Below are positions 42,929-51,877 of a stretch of DNA of 64,000 nucleotides, in pieces. The stretch lies in NCBI GenBank assembly GCA_002401155.1, contig NVSG01000002.1:125023-189022 (forward strand). Reading direction: 5' to 3'. The number at the start of each line of letters is the position of its first letter. Position 1 is the first letter of the stretch. This stretch comes from Hyphomicrobiales bacterium. Its GTDB lineage: Bacteria; Pseudomonadota; Alphaproteobacteria; Rhizobiales; Rhizobiaceae. The notes under the pieces were generated by a model, which had not been told where the DNA came from, did not search any database, and saw only the letters and a program-made list of their open reading frames with translations. A program made the translations under genes and the position numbers.

Positions 42929-44812
42929 CTAATTGGCAGGGGCAATTCGGTCTCCCTTGGTAGGGGGTAGAAAGCTGCGACTACTGGCTGGCCAGCGGGT
43001 CAATAAAGGCGAACTAAAAGTGCCACCAATGATAAAATTATTCCATTCACCAGCCTTGGGTAATTGCTCAGGGTTTGAGGTCTGCCCATCAGCAATGCGT
43101 TCAACCTTGCGCATTTTTGCCTGTATCGCCAAGCCGCCCAATAGCATGTCGAAATTGCCGCTGAGTGCCATTTCTCGCCCCGGGCTGAACATCGAGCCTT
43201 CCGATATCCAGGCAATGCCGCGATTGATCAAAAACTCAAATTCTGCCTTGTCAAAAACTGTTCTGCCACTGAGTTCATCAAAGGAAACCCGCTTTTTTTT
43301 CTCTGAAAATATGGCATCAAGCAGCGTCAGATCAATGCCGTTTATCTGCCCGTCGCTGGCTCTGGCTTCCAGAGTGCCCATGATGTTTCGAATGAGCGTA
43401 CGCCGGTTTGTTCCAGCGGTGGTAACATCCAGTTTGAAATTCAAGGTGCCCGAAGGCTGTATGATCTTTGCACCCAGCAATGTGGCAATTTCAGCAAAAT
43501 TCGTCTTGGTTGCCGTAATATTGAAGGAGAATTGGGGGATATCTGCTTCCAGTTGAGCCTCGATTTTCGCGGTCACATTACCCTCGAACATCGCTAGATT
43601 ACCCACATCCAGAGCCCAGTTTCCCTCGCGAACAGAAAGCGTTGCGGCAAAATCCTTGCCGGCCAGATCATAAACCGAGACCGTATTGGAAGAAATTCGC
43701 ATATCCAGCGAAAGCCTGCGCAAGGAAGTTTCTCTATTATCTCCTCCCGCTTGCTTGTCAGAAACAGCGTCCAGCAATTTGGTAATATCGATTGCATCAA
43801 AGGCAAGTGTACCATCAAGCTTAGGTGTGTTTTTCTCATCGATGCTAATGCTAATTGCGCCAACCGAGCGGCTGCCATCAAGCGTGATAGCAGCTTCCGT
43901 GAGCAAGGCCTTGTTCGGTTTCATTTCCAGTTTGCCCGCCCCTTCCAACTCGCCAATGACCAGGCCCTCAAGCAGGGTTACACCCAGGAATTCACCCATG
44001 CGATTGGCCGAAGGCGAGTGCATGTTAAACTCCCCGACCAGATGGAGGTCAGAGATTAAATTGGCTTCGCCGACAAAATTAAAATCAAGGGGGGCAGACT
44101 TCATATTGAATTCGATTTCCGAATTGCCGCCGCTCATCAACTGGATTGGTTCTTCAGCATCCACCGTGAAATTCAGTTGTTCACCCTGCCAGATACCGCC
44201 AATTTTCATCAGCAATTCGCTATTACTGTCAGGCCAGATAATGGTGCCGTTAATATTGGTGACGGTCTCCATAACACCGGAAATCTCGTTTTCGTAATTC
44301 GCGATACCATCAACAATTTCGAACCGGCCAAAAGTGGCGTTGGGGATAGGATCAGCGGATTCATTCTCTGAGTGTGATTTGGATGAAGCTTCCAGAACCT
44401 CCCGTATTATGCCCTTGTCGAAAATCCAGTTTGCCTTGCCATTGCTATCGGTTCTGAAATTAAATTGTGGCCGTACAAAGCGGAAGTTCCTGATATCGGC
44501 CCGGCCAAAAAAGGCAGAGAGCGTTTCCAGCTTGCCGAACAATTTATCAATCCGCACAAAGGGAGGTGAATTGGGAGGAGCAGAAGGATCTTCGATGACC
44601 ACGTCTGAAATCTCGATGCCAAGAAATGGCTGGAAGGATACGGTTGGGTTGCCACGAAACGTCATGGTACGACCGGTAAGGTCTTGCACTTCGCTCAAAA
44701 TCCGGCTTTTGACCGTATCCGAAGAAATAAACATCGGAGTCATCAAAAAAAGGGCAGCAACGAACACCGCCAAAACGCCAAAAATGATTACAGCCCGTTT
44801 CAAACTCACCAA
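42929..44812 (-). CDS. AsmA family protein
   Basis: A 627-residue envelope protein with one N-terminal membrane anchor (AVIIFGVLAVFVAALFL) and a long periplasmic part rich in beta strands, ending in a conserved AsmA C-terminal block (GTLEARASDGQINGIDLTLLDAIFSEKKK, near residue 490). AsmA-like proteins are thought to form bridges that carry lipids to the outer membrane. No domain break or frameshift is visible. Upstream the gene faces acetoacetyl-CoA synthetase. Confidence 0.85.
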   Translation of the reverse strand: MVSLKRAVIIFGVLAVFVAALFLMTPMFISSDTVKSRILSEVQDLTGRTMTFRGNPTVSFQPFLGIEISDVVIEDPSAPPNSPPFVRIDKLFGKLETLSAFFGRADIRNFRFVRPQFNFRTDSNGKANWIFDKGIIREVLEASSKSHSENESADPIPNATFGRFEIVDGIANYENEISGVMETVTNINGTIIWPDSNSELLMKIGGIWQGEQLNFTVDAEEPIQLMSGGNSEIEFNMKSAPLDFNFVGEANLISDLHLVGEFNMHSPSANRMGEFLGVTLLEGLVIGELEGAGKLEMKPNKALLTEAAITLDGSRSVGAISISIDEKNTPKLDGTLAFDAIDITKLLDAVSDKQAGGDNRETSLRRLSLDMRISSNTVSVYDLAGKDFAATLSVREGNWALDVGNLAMFEGNVTAKIEAQLEADIPQFSFNITATKTNFAEIATLLGAKIIQPSGTLNFKLDVTTAGTNRRTLIRNIMGTLEARASDGQINGIDLTLLDAIFSEKKKRVSFDELSGRTVFDKAEFEFLINRGIAWISEGSMFSPGREMALSGNFDMLLGGLAIQAKMRKVERIADGQTSNPEQLPKAGEWNNFIIGGTFSSPLLTRWPASSRSFLPPTKGDRIAPAN

Positions 44813-44981
44813 CCTGAGCCCGGATAAGTTCCGGTCATCTCGATTACAATTACTCTGCAGTCAGATTACAGCCATTTGGCAATTTATCCAAGCACGATAA
44901 TTGATGATATTTCGTCCCCAACCATTTACAGTTTCAGGGCCTCTATGCCAAAATGAAAATAGACGTAACAGGAAGATAAAT

Positions 44982-46931
44982 ATGGATAATTCGAGCCCGA
45001 TCTGGTCTCCCAACGAGACCCAGATTTTTGATAGCAAGATGATGCAATTTGCCCGTTGGGCTTCGAACAAATGGGACCGCTCTCTCACCAATTCTGACGA
45101 GCTTCATGCATGGTCGATTGACCAATTGGAGGAGTTTTGGGACTCTGTTTGGGATTTTTGCGGCGTAGTCGGTGAAAAGGGCGAGCGGATAGTGGCCAAT
45201 CCGGGCAAAATGCCCGGGACGCAATTTTTTCCTGATGCCCGTTTCAATTTTGCTGAGAATCTATTGAAAAAATCCGGCAGCGAAACCGCTATGATATTCC
45301 GCGGCGAAGACAAGGAGCGCGCTTCGATTAATTGGGATGAGCTACACGCGCTCGTTTCAAAATTCCAGCAAGCACTTATCTCTGAAGGTGTTGGCAAGGG
45401 CGACCGTGTTGCCGCCATGATGCCCAATATGATCGAAACCATCGCGGCCATGCTGGCAGTCTCGTCCATTGGCGCGATCTGGTCCTCATGTTCGCCGGAC
45501 TTCGGTACAAAGGGGGTGCTTGATCGTTTCGGCCAGATCGAGCCAAAGGTGTTTTTTGCCTGTGATGGTTATTGGTATAATGGCAAGCGGATAGAGATCG
45601 CGGAAAAGCTTTCCGAAATCGTGCCCGGCCTCAAAACCAAAACGGTTATCATTCCCTATCTGGGCATTGCATCGAATGTAGCGGATAAATTACCGAATAC
45701 CGTCAGTCTGGACACGTTCATCGGTTCTTTTGAAGCAAAACCGATCAGCTTTGTGCCTCTGCCATTCGACTACCCGCTCTATATCGTGTTTTCCTCCGGC
45801 ACCACCGGCATTCCAAAATGCATCGTCCATTCTCAGGGCGGTATCTTGATGATGCATCTTAAGGAGCATCAACTTCATTATGGGCTGAGCGAAGGGGATA
45901 GGTTCTTCTATTTCTCCACCTGTGGCTGGATGATGTGGAACTGGCTGGCTTCCGGTCTGGCTAGTGGGGTAACGTTGATGCTCTATGATGGTTCTCCCTT
46001 TGCGCCCGATGGCAATGTGTTGTTTGACTATGCAGCCGAGGAGAAGTTTACCTTTTTCGGCACTTCGGCCAAATTCATCGATGCGGTGCGAAATGCTGGC
46101 CTGAACCCGGCTAAAACCCACGATTTAAGCGCTGTGCGCGTGATAACCTCTACCGGCTCGCCGTTGGCACCGGAGAATTACGATTTTGTCTATTCCCATA
46201 TCAGCCCCGATGTTCATCTGGCCTCGATCTCCGGCGGCACAGATATTGCCGCTTGCTTCGTTGGTGGTGATCCAACCAAACCGGTTTATAAGGGCGAAAT
46301 TCAAGCCAGCGGTCTGGGTATGGCGACCGAAGTTTGGAACGATGAGGGCGAACCTGTGCAATTGGAAAAGGGCGAGCTGGTTTGTGTCAAACCGTTCCCC
46401 TCAATGCCGATAAGTTTTTGGAATGATCCAGATGGCAGCAAATATCACGATGCTTATTTCGCCCGCTTCGATAATATCTGGTGTCACGGAGATTTTGCCG
46501 AATGGACTGAGCATGGCGGCATGATCATTCATGGCCGCTCCGATGCAACGCTCAATCCCGGCGGCGTGCGGATTGGCACCGCAGAAATCTATAATCAGGT
46601 TGAACAGCTGACAGAGGTGGATGAAGCCTTGTGTATCGGGCAAAGCTGGGACCACGATGTGCGGGTGATCCTGTTCGTCAAACTGGCATCTGGAGTGACC
46701 TTGGATGAAGCGCTGATCAAGACGATCAAACAAAAGATCAGAACAGGTGCCAGCCCGCGCCACGTCCCGGCAAAGATCATCGCCGTCGCCGATATCCCGC
46801 GCACCAAATCAGGCAAGATCACAGAACTGGCGGTCCGCGACATAGTGCACGGTCGTCAGGTGAAAAATCAGGAGGCTCTGGCCAACCCTGAGGCTTTAGC
46901 TTTGTTCGAAAATCTAGCAGAGCTGGCCTAA
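44982..46931 (+). CDS. Acetoacetate--CoA ligase
   Basis: A 649-residue ANL-superfamily enzyme activating acetoacetate to acetoacetyl-CoA, linked to polyhydroxybutyrate turnover and ketone use. The AMP-binding motif YIVFSSGTTGIPKCIVHSQGG (near residue 270), GGTDIAACFVGGDP and the catalytic Lys in RTKSGKITELAVRDIV fit AacS. A long N-terminal ACAS-type region (PIWSPNETQIFDSKMMQFARW) is typical. The ATG at 44982 follows AGGAAGA; the track start at 44901 is upstream and unsupported. Related chain-length ligases are possible but less likely. A repeat copy follows its stop. Confidence 0.9.
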   Translation: MDNSSPIWSPNETQIFDSKMMQFARWASNKWDRSLTNSDELHAWSIDQLEEFWDSVWDFCGVVGEKGERIVANPGKMPGTQFFPDARFNFAENLLKKSGSETAMIFRGEDKERASINWDELHALVSKFQQALISEGVGKGDRVAAMMPNMIETIAAMLAVSSIGAIWSSCSPDFGTKGVLDRFGQIEPKVFFACDGYWYNGKRIEIAEKLSEIVPGLKTKTVIIPYLGIASNVADKLPNTVSLDTFIGSFEAKPISFVPLPFDYPLYIVFSSGTTGIPKCIVHSQGGILMMHLKEHQLHYGLSEGDRFFYFSTCGWMMWNWLASGLASGVTLMLYDGSPFAPDGNVLFDYAAEEKFTFFGTSAKFIDAVRNAGLNPAKTHDLSAVRVITSTGSPLAPENYDFVYSHISPDVHLASISGGTDIAACFVGGDPTKPVYKGEIQASGLGMATEVWNDEGEPVQLEKGELVCVKPFPSMPISFWNDPDGSKYHDAYFARFDNIWCHGDFAEWTEHGGMIIHGRSDATLNPGGVRIGTAEIYNQVEQLTEVDEALCIGQSWDHDVRVILFVKLASGVTLDEALIKTIKQKIRTGASPRHVPAKIIAVADIPRTKSGKITELAVRDIVHGRQVKNQEALANPEALALFENLAELA

Positions 46932-46959
46932 AACGACTTTAAAAACAAAGCCAACGTTC

Positions 46960-47040
46960 AGGGCGGCGAAGAGCCGTCCGGCGCTGGCTGCGCCGCGCCT
47001 TCGCAGGCCCGAACGGAGTGAGGATACGCCGTGAGAACTA
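46960..47040 (+). repeat. Dispersed palindromic repeat, copy C
   Basis: GGGCGGCGAAGAGCCGTCCG then GGCGCTGGCTGCGCCGCGCC and GAGGATACGCCGTGAGAAC. Aligns to copy A over about 80 bases with a few substitutions. It lies in the convergent gap between the acetoacetyl-CoA ligase and the PdhS-like kinase. Confidence 0.85.
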
Positions 47041-47241
47041 TTTATGCTTAACAAAAAGTAACCATGATTTTAACCTTGAAACCAATTGGAGGGCAGTTAG
47101 AGGGTATTTTAAGGAATCTGGTAAGGTTTTGTTAAGCTTTGAAAGCGATATTGGGCCTCATAGAGTTTCAGCTTTTGCTACAAAGTTTGACAATATATTT
47201 GAACACAGCGTGCCTCTCCTAATGTTGTTATCAAATTCTCT
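47041..47241 (+). other. Intergenic stretch leading to a strong terminator, possible small RNA
   Basis: About 200 bases with no credible ORF on the plus strand after the repeat. TTGACA (47187-47192) has no good -10 at standard spacing. CCTCTCC near 47213-47219 would pair with Shine-Dalgarno sequences. A terminator with eight T residues ends the region, 311 bases after the ligase stop, which suggests either a long 3' UTR or an independent RNA. Confidence 0.35.
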
Positions 47242-47269
47242 GGCCCCGTTTTTACGGGGCCTTTTTTTT
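47242..47269 (+). terminator. Strong intrinsic terminator, plus strand
   Basis: GGCCCCGT and ACGGGGCC pair perfectly around TTTT and are followed by TTTTTTTT. The T-run is on the plus strand only, so it stops transcription coming from the ligase or from an RNA gene between. Confidence 0.95.
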
Positions 47270-47287
47270 GATCAAATCAGGAGGTTC

Positions 47288-50200
47288 TTAATCGGCCAAA
47301 ACGCGCTGTGTCGGGAATTGCACATGGGCAATCGTGCCCTTTCCTGTGGCGCTTTCCAGATCGAAATGCGCCCTGTTGGCATCCACCAGCGCTTTGGTCA
47401 GCGGCAGGCCAAGGCCAGTTCCCTCGCCGCGTCTGTCGCTGCCGGTTCCAGGGATTTGGTGGAAAGGTTGCATGGCATCTTTCAATTCGCTCTCGCTCAT
47501 TCCAATGCCGGTATCACGGATGCGTAGCGCCACTTCGCCATTGCTTTCATAGACCGTCGATACAATCACCTGCCCATTACGCTGGGAAAATTTAATCGCA
47601 TTGGAAACAAGGTTCATAATGATTTGCCGCATGGCGCGCGCATCGGCAACGACCTTGGGAACCGCGCGCGATAGGGACGTGCGGATGATAATGCGCTGGC
47701 TGTTTGCCTGCGGCTGCATCAAAGCAACAGTTTCCGAAACGATCTTATTGAGATCAACAGCCTCGAAAGACAAATCCATCTTGCCGGATTCAATTTTGGA
47801 AAGATCAAGAAGATCATTGATCAGGTCGAGTACATGAACACCCGAGCGATTGATATCACGCAGATATTCGCGGTAACGCTCGTTTTCGATGGGGCCGAAC
47901 CGCTCTTCGATCATCACGTCGGAAAAACCGATAATCGCATTGAGCGGTGTGCGAATTTCATGGCTTACCCGCGCCAGAAATTCAGATTTATGTTCGCTGG
48001 CAAGTTCCGCTTGTCTGCGGGCCTGAACAAGTTCTTCTTCGGCCTTTTTCCATGCGGATATATCGCGAATGACAGCGCATAGTTTTTTGGAAGCGCCCAT
48101 TTTGCCAAAGGTCACCAGGAGCGGAATGAAACCGCCATTGGCTTCGCGGCCAATCAGCTCCAGCCCGTCATTCAAAACGCTGCGAACCGGATCTTTTGGC
48201 TCATCCGTATCGCTGGTCAGGGCAACGATGGTGCTGGCAATGGCGTCATGGCTCTCCACGGCGAAGAGGGCTTCAATGCTTTGATTGGAAACATCTGAAT
48301 GCTCAATGCCAAACAGGGCTTCGGCCGGTGCATTGATCGATTCAATCATGCCCATTTGATCGATAACGATGATGCCATCCGTGGCGGTATTCAAAATATT
48401 CTGGAGTTGGCTGACTTGGGAAATTTCGATCGCCGGCATATCATCATGCACAACTTGGCGCGCGGGTTCTTCTTCCAGTATCTCCTCGGGCACTTCTTCT
48501 TCCAATTGCGGAGAAGGAGAAAATGTCAGCAGCAACGCCTTATCATCCTGCCACGCAAGGCTGCGAAGGGTCATTTGACCGCTCAGCTTTTCCCCGTTTG
48601 CAAGGACGAGGTGGAAAGAATCATTGCTTCCTTCTTCCAAATCATCATGTTCCTCATCAAATTCGCTTTCGAGCAAAGCATCGATGCCGCCAGCTTCAAT
48701 GATCTCACCAAGGGAATCATATCCGGTGAGCTCCAGCATCTCGTCATTGACGAACAGACATTCCTCAGCCTGATAGACCAGTGCGGGGAGGCCTAAATTG
48801 TTAATTTTTTCCAGGTCGTCATTTGCTAAATTGTCATTCGCCAGATCATCGTTGGAAAGTGTGTCGGGCGTCTCAGTGGGTGTTTCTGCGGTATCTGTCG
48901 CTATTATTTTAGCATCCGCCGGTTCGTCTTCCGCCCGGCCAATGATCCATTCAGAGTCGGACGTCTCGCGCAGGGATTCACCGATTTTGTTGAATGCCCG
49001 ATTTTCGTGATCGGTCAGGTTTTCTGTTTCCGTATGGATTTGTTGAGACGATGGTGAATTTCCCGATGTCACCGGTGTCAATTGCACTACGTTGTCGGGC
49101 GTTTCCTCGGGGGCAAATTCATCTTCCTGTTTCAGAATTTGACGAATTGAGATGTCCTTATCTTCTTCTTGTTTTTCTTGCTCATGCAACGGGGCAGGTG
49201 CACGTTTTCCAACCCAGCCCTTTGTGCGTGCGGCGGTAAGGGCAAGTCCGGTTCCATCCGGGTCCAAAATGGCATCGGCGGTACGGATAACCCCGAAGCC
49301 ACGAAAACCCTCAAATTCCCGCTCAGAACTAAATGCGGGAAGCGCCGCCAAATCAACCGGCACCTGCAAATCTGTTCCCTGAACCGGCCACAGCACCGTT
49401 TTGCCGGACCAGGTATCTTGTCTGGAGAGCAAACCGCCTATGACACCGTTTGCATCGAACCCGAAAACCGCAGAAACATCTTGCCATCTCCGGCCAACAA
49501 CATCGGCAGCATTAGGGCCAACGATTTCGGCAAGTTCAGGAGATACGGATTTGAATATCTGGTTCTCGTCGATGGTCCAGGCAAACCGCGTGGCATTGAC
49601 AGTGTTATCAAAGATGAAGAGATCCTCGTCAGCCTCGTCAGCCTCGTCAGCCTCGTCAGCCTCGTCAGCCTCGTCAGCCTCGTCAGCCTCGTCAGCCTCG
49701 TCAGCCTCGTCAGCCTCGTCAGTTGCTTCCACTAATACGTCTTTGTGCGGAGGTTCTATTTCCTCGTCGACGATAGGTTCAAACGCAGGTTCTTTCTCTT
49801 CCGCGACAATCTCGACGGGTTCTTCTACTTCCGGTTCGAGCGTTTCCTCAACGGGAGCGACATCTTCAATAGGTTCCTCAGGTTCATCAAGCTTGGCCTC
49901 GAACTGTAGGATAGGCTCATTGACCGGTAGAACGTCTTCATCTGGCTCACCACTGGCTTCAGGCAGATCCGGTTCTTCCGGAGCATCATCCTGTGAGCTA
50001 AAAACACCAACCGGGGTTGCAGGAACGGGTTCGTTCGCGCCTCCTGATCCTATTCTTGCCAGCACAAGCAGGTTGCGGCCCGGATTATCGCTCAGCCGGG
50101 CAATACCGGCAGCAAATTCGCTATTATCCAGCGCGTTGATACGGCGCTTAACAAGACGATCATTCTCGTTGCGCAAATCACTAATCAAGGTCTGCAAATC

Positions 50201-50722
50201 CTCAACGGATAAATCAATGTCTGAAAAAGAGCGGGTAGCAGCGATGGTCAACGTGTAATCATCAATGATTGCAGCTGCATCGGCAAAGCCGTTCAATGAA
50301 TTAACAGCAGTTTCGGCAATCTCGTGTTCTTTTTGAGTGCGCAGTAGCTTTTCGTCCTGACACAGCAATAAAAGCGCCTTTTCCCCGTGAGGCAGGGTGA
50401 TCATGCTCAATTCGCACTGAATAAGCTCTGAGCGCAGACCGCGCACAACGCGAAAGCCCCGTGAAAGGGTTTCGTTCTCGCTCAATTGCTTATAGGCAAG
50501 TCGCAATTGTTGAATGAAGGGCTGGGATGGGGAAGGGCGCGAAGAAAGCAGTTCCACAACACCGTCACCGCCGAAATATTCAGCACCCGCCGCATTGACC
50601 CAAAGCACAGTTTCTATGTCTGCATCAAAAACCAGCACTGGTTCGGCTGATAAAACGCGGCCACGTAATTGTGGCAACACACACAAATCAAGGTACGAAT
50701 ATTCAGGTTTTTGCATCGTCAT
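47288..50722 (-). CDS. PdhS/CbrA-like (DivK-type) PAS sensor histidine kinase with acidic low-complexity insert
   Basis: A cytoplasmic kinase of about 1144 residues. The N-terminal part includes a PAS-like domain (LPQLRGRVLSAEPVLVFDADIET..), then a long acidic, Glu/Pro-rich segment with a DEA repeat, two further PAS-like regions (ATRFAWTIDENQIFK, LQNILNTATDGIIVIDQMG) and the kinase core: H-box ARVSHEIRTPLNAIIGFSDVMIEERFGPIENERY (His near 921), N-box NLVSNAIKFS, G1 DTGIGMS and G2 GEGTGLGLPLTK. The EERFGPI block is typical of PleC/PdhS/CbrA kinases that phosphorylate or dephosphorylate DivK. The track start at 50911 includes implausible residues; the ATG at 50722 is preferred, though its ribosome site is weak. 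Confidence 0.85.
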   Translation of the reverse strand: MTMQKPEYSYLDLCVLPQLRGRVLSAEPVLVFDADIETVLWVNAAGAEYFGGDGVVELLSSRPSPSQPFIQQLRLAYKQLSENETLSRGFRVVRGLRSELIQCELSMITLPHGEKALLLLCQDEKLLRTQKEHEIAETAVNSLNGFADAAAIIDDYTLTIAATRSFSDIDLSVEDLQTLISDLRNENDRLVKRRINALDNSEFAAGIARLSDNPGRNLLVLARIGSGGANEPVPATPVGVFSSQDDAPEEPDLPEASGEPDEDVLPVNEPILQFEAKLDEPEEPIEDVAPVEETLEPEVEEPVEIVAEEKEPAFEPIVDEEIEPPHKDVLVEATDEADEADEADEADEADEADEADEADEADEADEDLFIFDNTVNATRFAWTIDENQIFKSVSPELAEIVGPNAADVVGRRWQDVSAVFGFDANGVIGGLLSRQDTWSGKTVLWPVQGTDLQVPVDLAALPAFSSEREFEGFRGFGVIRTADAILDPDGTGLALTAARTKGWVGKRAPAPLHEQEKQEEDKDISIRQILKQEDEFAPEETPDNVVQLTPVTSGNSPSSQQIHTETENLTDHENRAFNKIGESLRETSDSEWIIGRAEDEPADAKIIATDTAETPTETPDTLSNDDLANDNLANDDLEKINNLGLPALVYQAEECLFVNDEMLELTGYDSLGEIIEAGGIDALLESEFDEEHDDLEEGSNDSFHLVLANGEKLSGQMTLRSLAWQDDKALLLTFSPSPQLEEEVPEEILEEEPARQVVHDDMPAIEISQVSQLQNILNTATDGIIVIDQMGMIESINAPAEALFGIEHSDVSNQSIEALFAVESHDAIASTIVALTSDTDEPKDPVRSVLNDGLELIGREANGGFIPLLVTFGKMGASKKLCAVIRDISAWKKAEEELVQARRQAELASEHKSEFLARVSHEIRTPLNAIIGFSDVMIEERFGPIENERYREYLRDINRSGVHVLDLINDLLDLSKIESGKMDLSFEAVDLNKIVSETVALMQPQANSQRIIIRTSLSRAVPKVVADARAMRQIIMNLVSNAIKFSQRNGQVIVSTVYESNGEVALRIRDTGIGMSESELKDAMQPFHQIPGTGSDRRGEGTGLGLPLTKALVDANRAHFDLESATGKGTIAHVQFPTQRVLAD
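49624..49722. repeat. In-frame 9-bp minisatellite in the PdhS-like gene
   Basis: Eleven perfect tandem copies of CCTCGTCAG (plus strand) encode a DEA-type repeat on the minus strand. All units are identical at the DNA level, as expected for recent slippage or recombination. Changes in copy number keep the reading frame and alter only the length of the acidic linker. Confidence 0.97.
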
Positions 50723-50880
50723 AAACTCAATACTAGACAAATTACTCAGGGCACACGAGGCCAGCCCAACGGGCGGCCAATTAAACAGTAACCATTTGTT
50801 AATATCTCGGGAAGGCCCACGGGTCCAGATAAATGCGCATTTGAGCGCCATGAACCTACGGTGAGGGTTAATAAATTTAT

Positions 50881-50928
50881 TGTGCAGTGCAATATAAATG
50901 TTGCAACGCACAAAAATTGTGCTATATA
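50881..50928 (+). promoter_or_regulatory. Candidate PhaR-type operator and promoter of the phasin gene
   Basis: TGCAGTGCAA (50883-50892) and TTGCAA (50901-50906) resemble the TGC-rich sites bound by PhaR in phasin promoters. TTGCAA, a 16-base spacer and TATATA (50923-50928) form a plausible sigma-70 promoter overlapping them. PhaR binding is inferred from the motif and the downstream gene. Confidence 0.45.
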
Positions 50929-51005
50929 GGAGCTATAAGAGATTTATTAAAGATGACGGCGAGGATTTTGCCGCCGTACCCACCTGTACCCGATGGAGAT
51001 CGACC

Positions 51006-51461
51006 ATGACAAAGAAAAATGAAAAAACCATCCCGGCTTTTGAAATGCCAAAATTTGACGCATCCACATTTGATTTTGCAAAAATGAACGAAACTTTCCG
51101 CGACTATGCTGAAAAAGGCGCAGCTCAGCAGGAAGAATTTTTCAGCAAATTCAAAACTGTTGCTGAAGACGCTAAAGTTTCTGCAGAAGAAGCAATGGAA
51201 GTTGCACGCGGCGCTGGTGACGAACTTTCCGCTAAAGCAATGGAAAACGTAAAAGCCAACACAGCTGCAGGCACAGCATTCTTCGAAGACATGATGGGCG
51301 TAAAATCATTCTCCGAAGCATTCGAACTGCAAGGCGCTTTCTTCCGCACACAGTATGAAACTGTAACTGCACAGGTTAAAGACGCTGTTGAACTGACAAG
51401 CAAAGCCAGCGAAAAAGCTTCTGCACCTGCAAAAGCAGCGTTTGAAAAAGCTGCTGTTTAA
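51006..51461 (+). CDS. Phasin family protein (Phasin_2)
   Basis: A 151-residue amphipathic helical protein that coats polyhydroxybutyrate granules. Typical order: a short polar N-terminus (IPAFEMPKFDAS), the alpha-helical core (FRDYAEKGAAQQEEFFSKFKTVAEDAK, then VKSFSEAFELQGAFFRTQYETVTAQ) and an Ala/Lys-rich C-terminus (SAPAKAAFEKAAV). Codon use is biased toward abundant codons, suggesting high expression. The ATG at 51006 follows GGAG; the track start at 50898 lies in the promoter. The ligase and phasin in this window suggest PHB storage. Confidence 0.9.
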   Translation: MTKKNEKTIPAFEMPKFDASTFDFAKMNETFRDYAEKGAAQQEEFFSKFKTVAEDAKVSAEEAMEVARGAGDELSAKAMENVKANTAAGTAFFEDMMGVKSFSEAFELQGAFFRTQYETVTAQVKDAVELTSKASEKASAPAKAAFEKAAV

Positions 51462-51492
51462 GGCGCTGTTTAGCCTAAATCAATCAAAAACA

Positions 51493-51513
51493 CGGGCAGC
51501 ATATGGCTGCCCG
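51493..51513. terminator. Hairpin after the phasin gene
   Basis: CGGGCAGC and GCTGCCCG pair perfectly around ATATG, 31 bases past the stop. There is no U-tract on the plus strand, so termination may be partial or factor-dependent. Confidence 0.55.
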
Positions 51514-51716
51514 GCGTTCATGCTCTATCCATGTTGGTGAGGTTCTCCCGGCACAGAGCGAAACAAAATATCACAAACAGGTCAGGTAATTTGAGTTTCG
51601 TTTCCCCACCGAGACATGAAACCTATTGTTTTCCGTTTACTCAAAAAAGTAAAAAATCCCCTTTGACCCTTGCAAATGGGAATGGATAACCGTATCTCAG
51701 TTTTGCAGTAAGATGT

Positions 51717-51793
51717 GCGGTTGTAGCTCAGTTGGTTAGAGCGCTAGATTGTGGCTCTAGAGGCCGGTGGTTCAATTCCTCCCAACCGTACCA
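51717..51793 (+). tRNA. tRNA-His (GTG anticodon), without encoded G-1
   Basis: Acceptor GCGGTTG pairs with CAACCGT (one G-T), D-arm AGCTCAGTTGGTTAGAGC, anticodon loop TTGTGGC (anticodon GTG) on CTAGA/TCTAG, T-arm GGTTCAATTCC, encoded CCA after A73. There is no G at -1 and no C73, the unusual form of tRNA-His known from Alphaproteobacteria. Confidence 0.95.
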
Positions 51794-51877
51794 TTTCTCC
51801 AAACTGCAATTCCCCAGCGGATATTTACCAACGTGTATTTAAAAGCCTTAGAGAACGCACTGGCTAAGTGACCATCT

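Noticed and set aside
49624-49722. Tandem array as a CRISPR
   Set aside because: Units are 9 bp and contiguous with no spacers, and they are in frame within a protein.
49401-50258. Plus-strand 285-aa Ser-rich ORF (SSASSASSA repeat)
   Set aside because: It is the antisense shadow of the kinase gene's DEA minisatellite and Glu-rich region.
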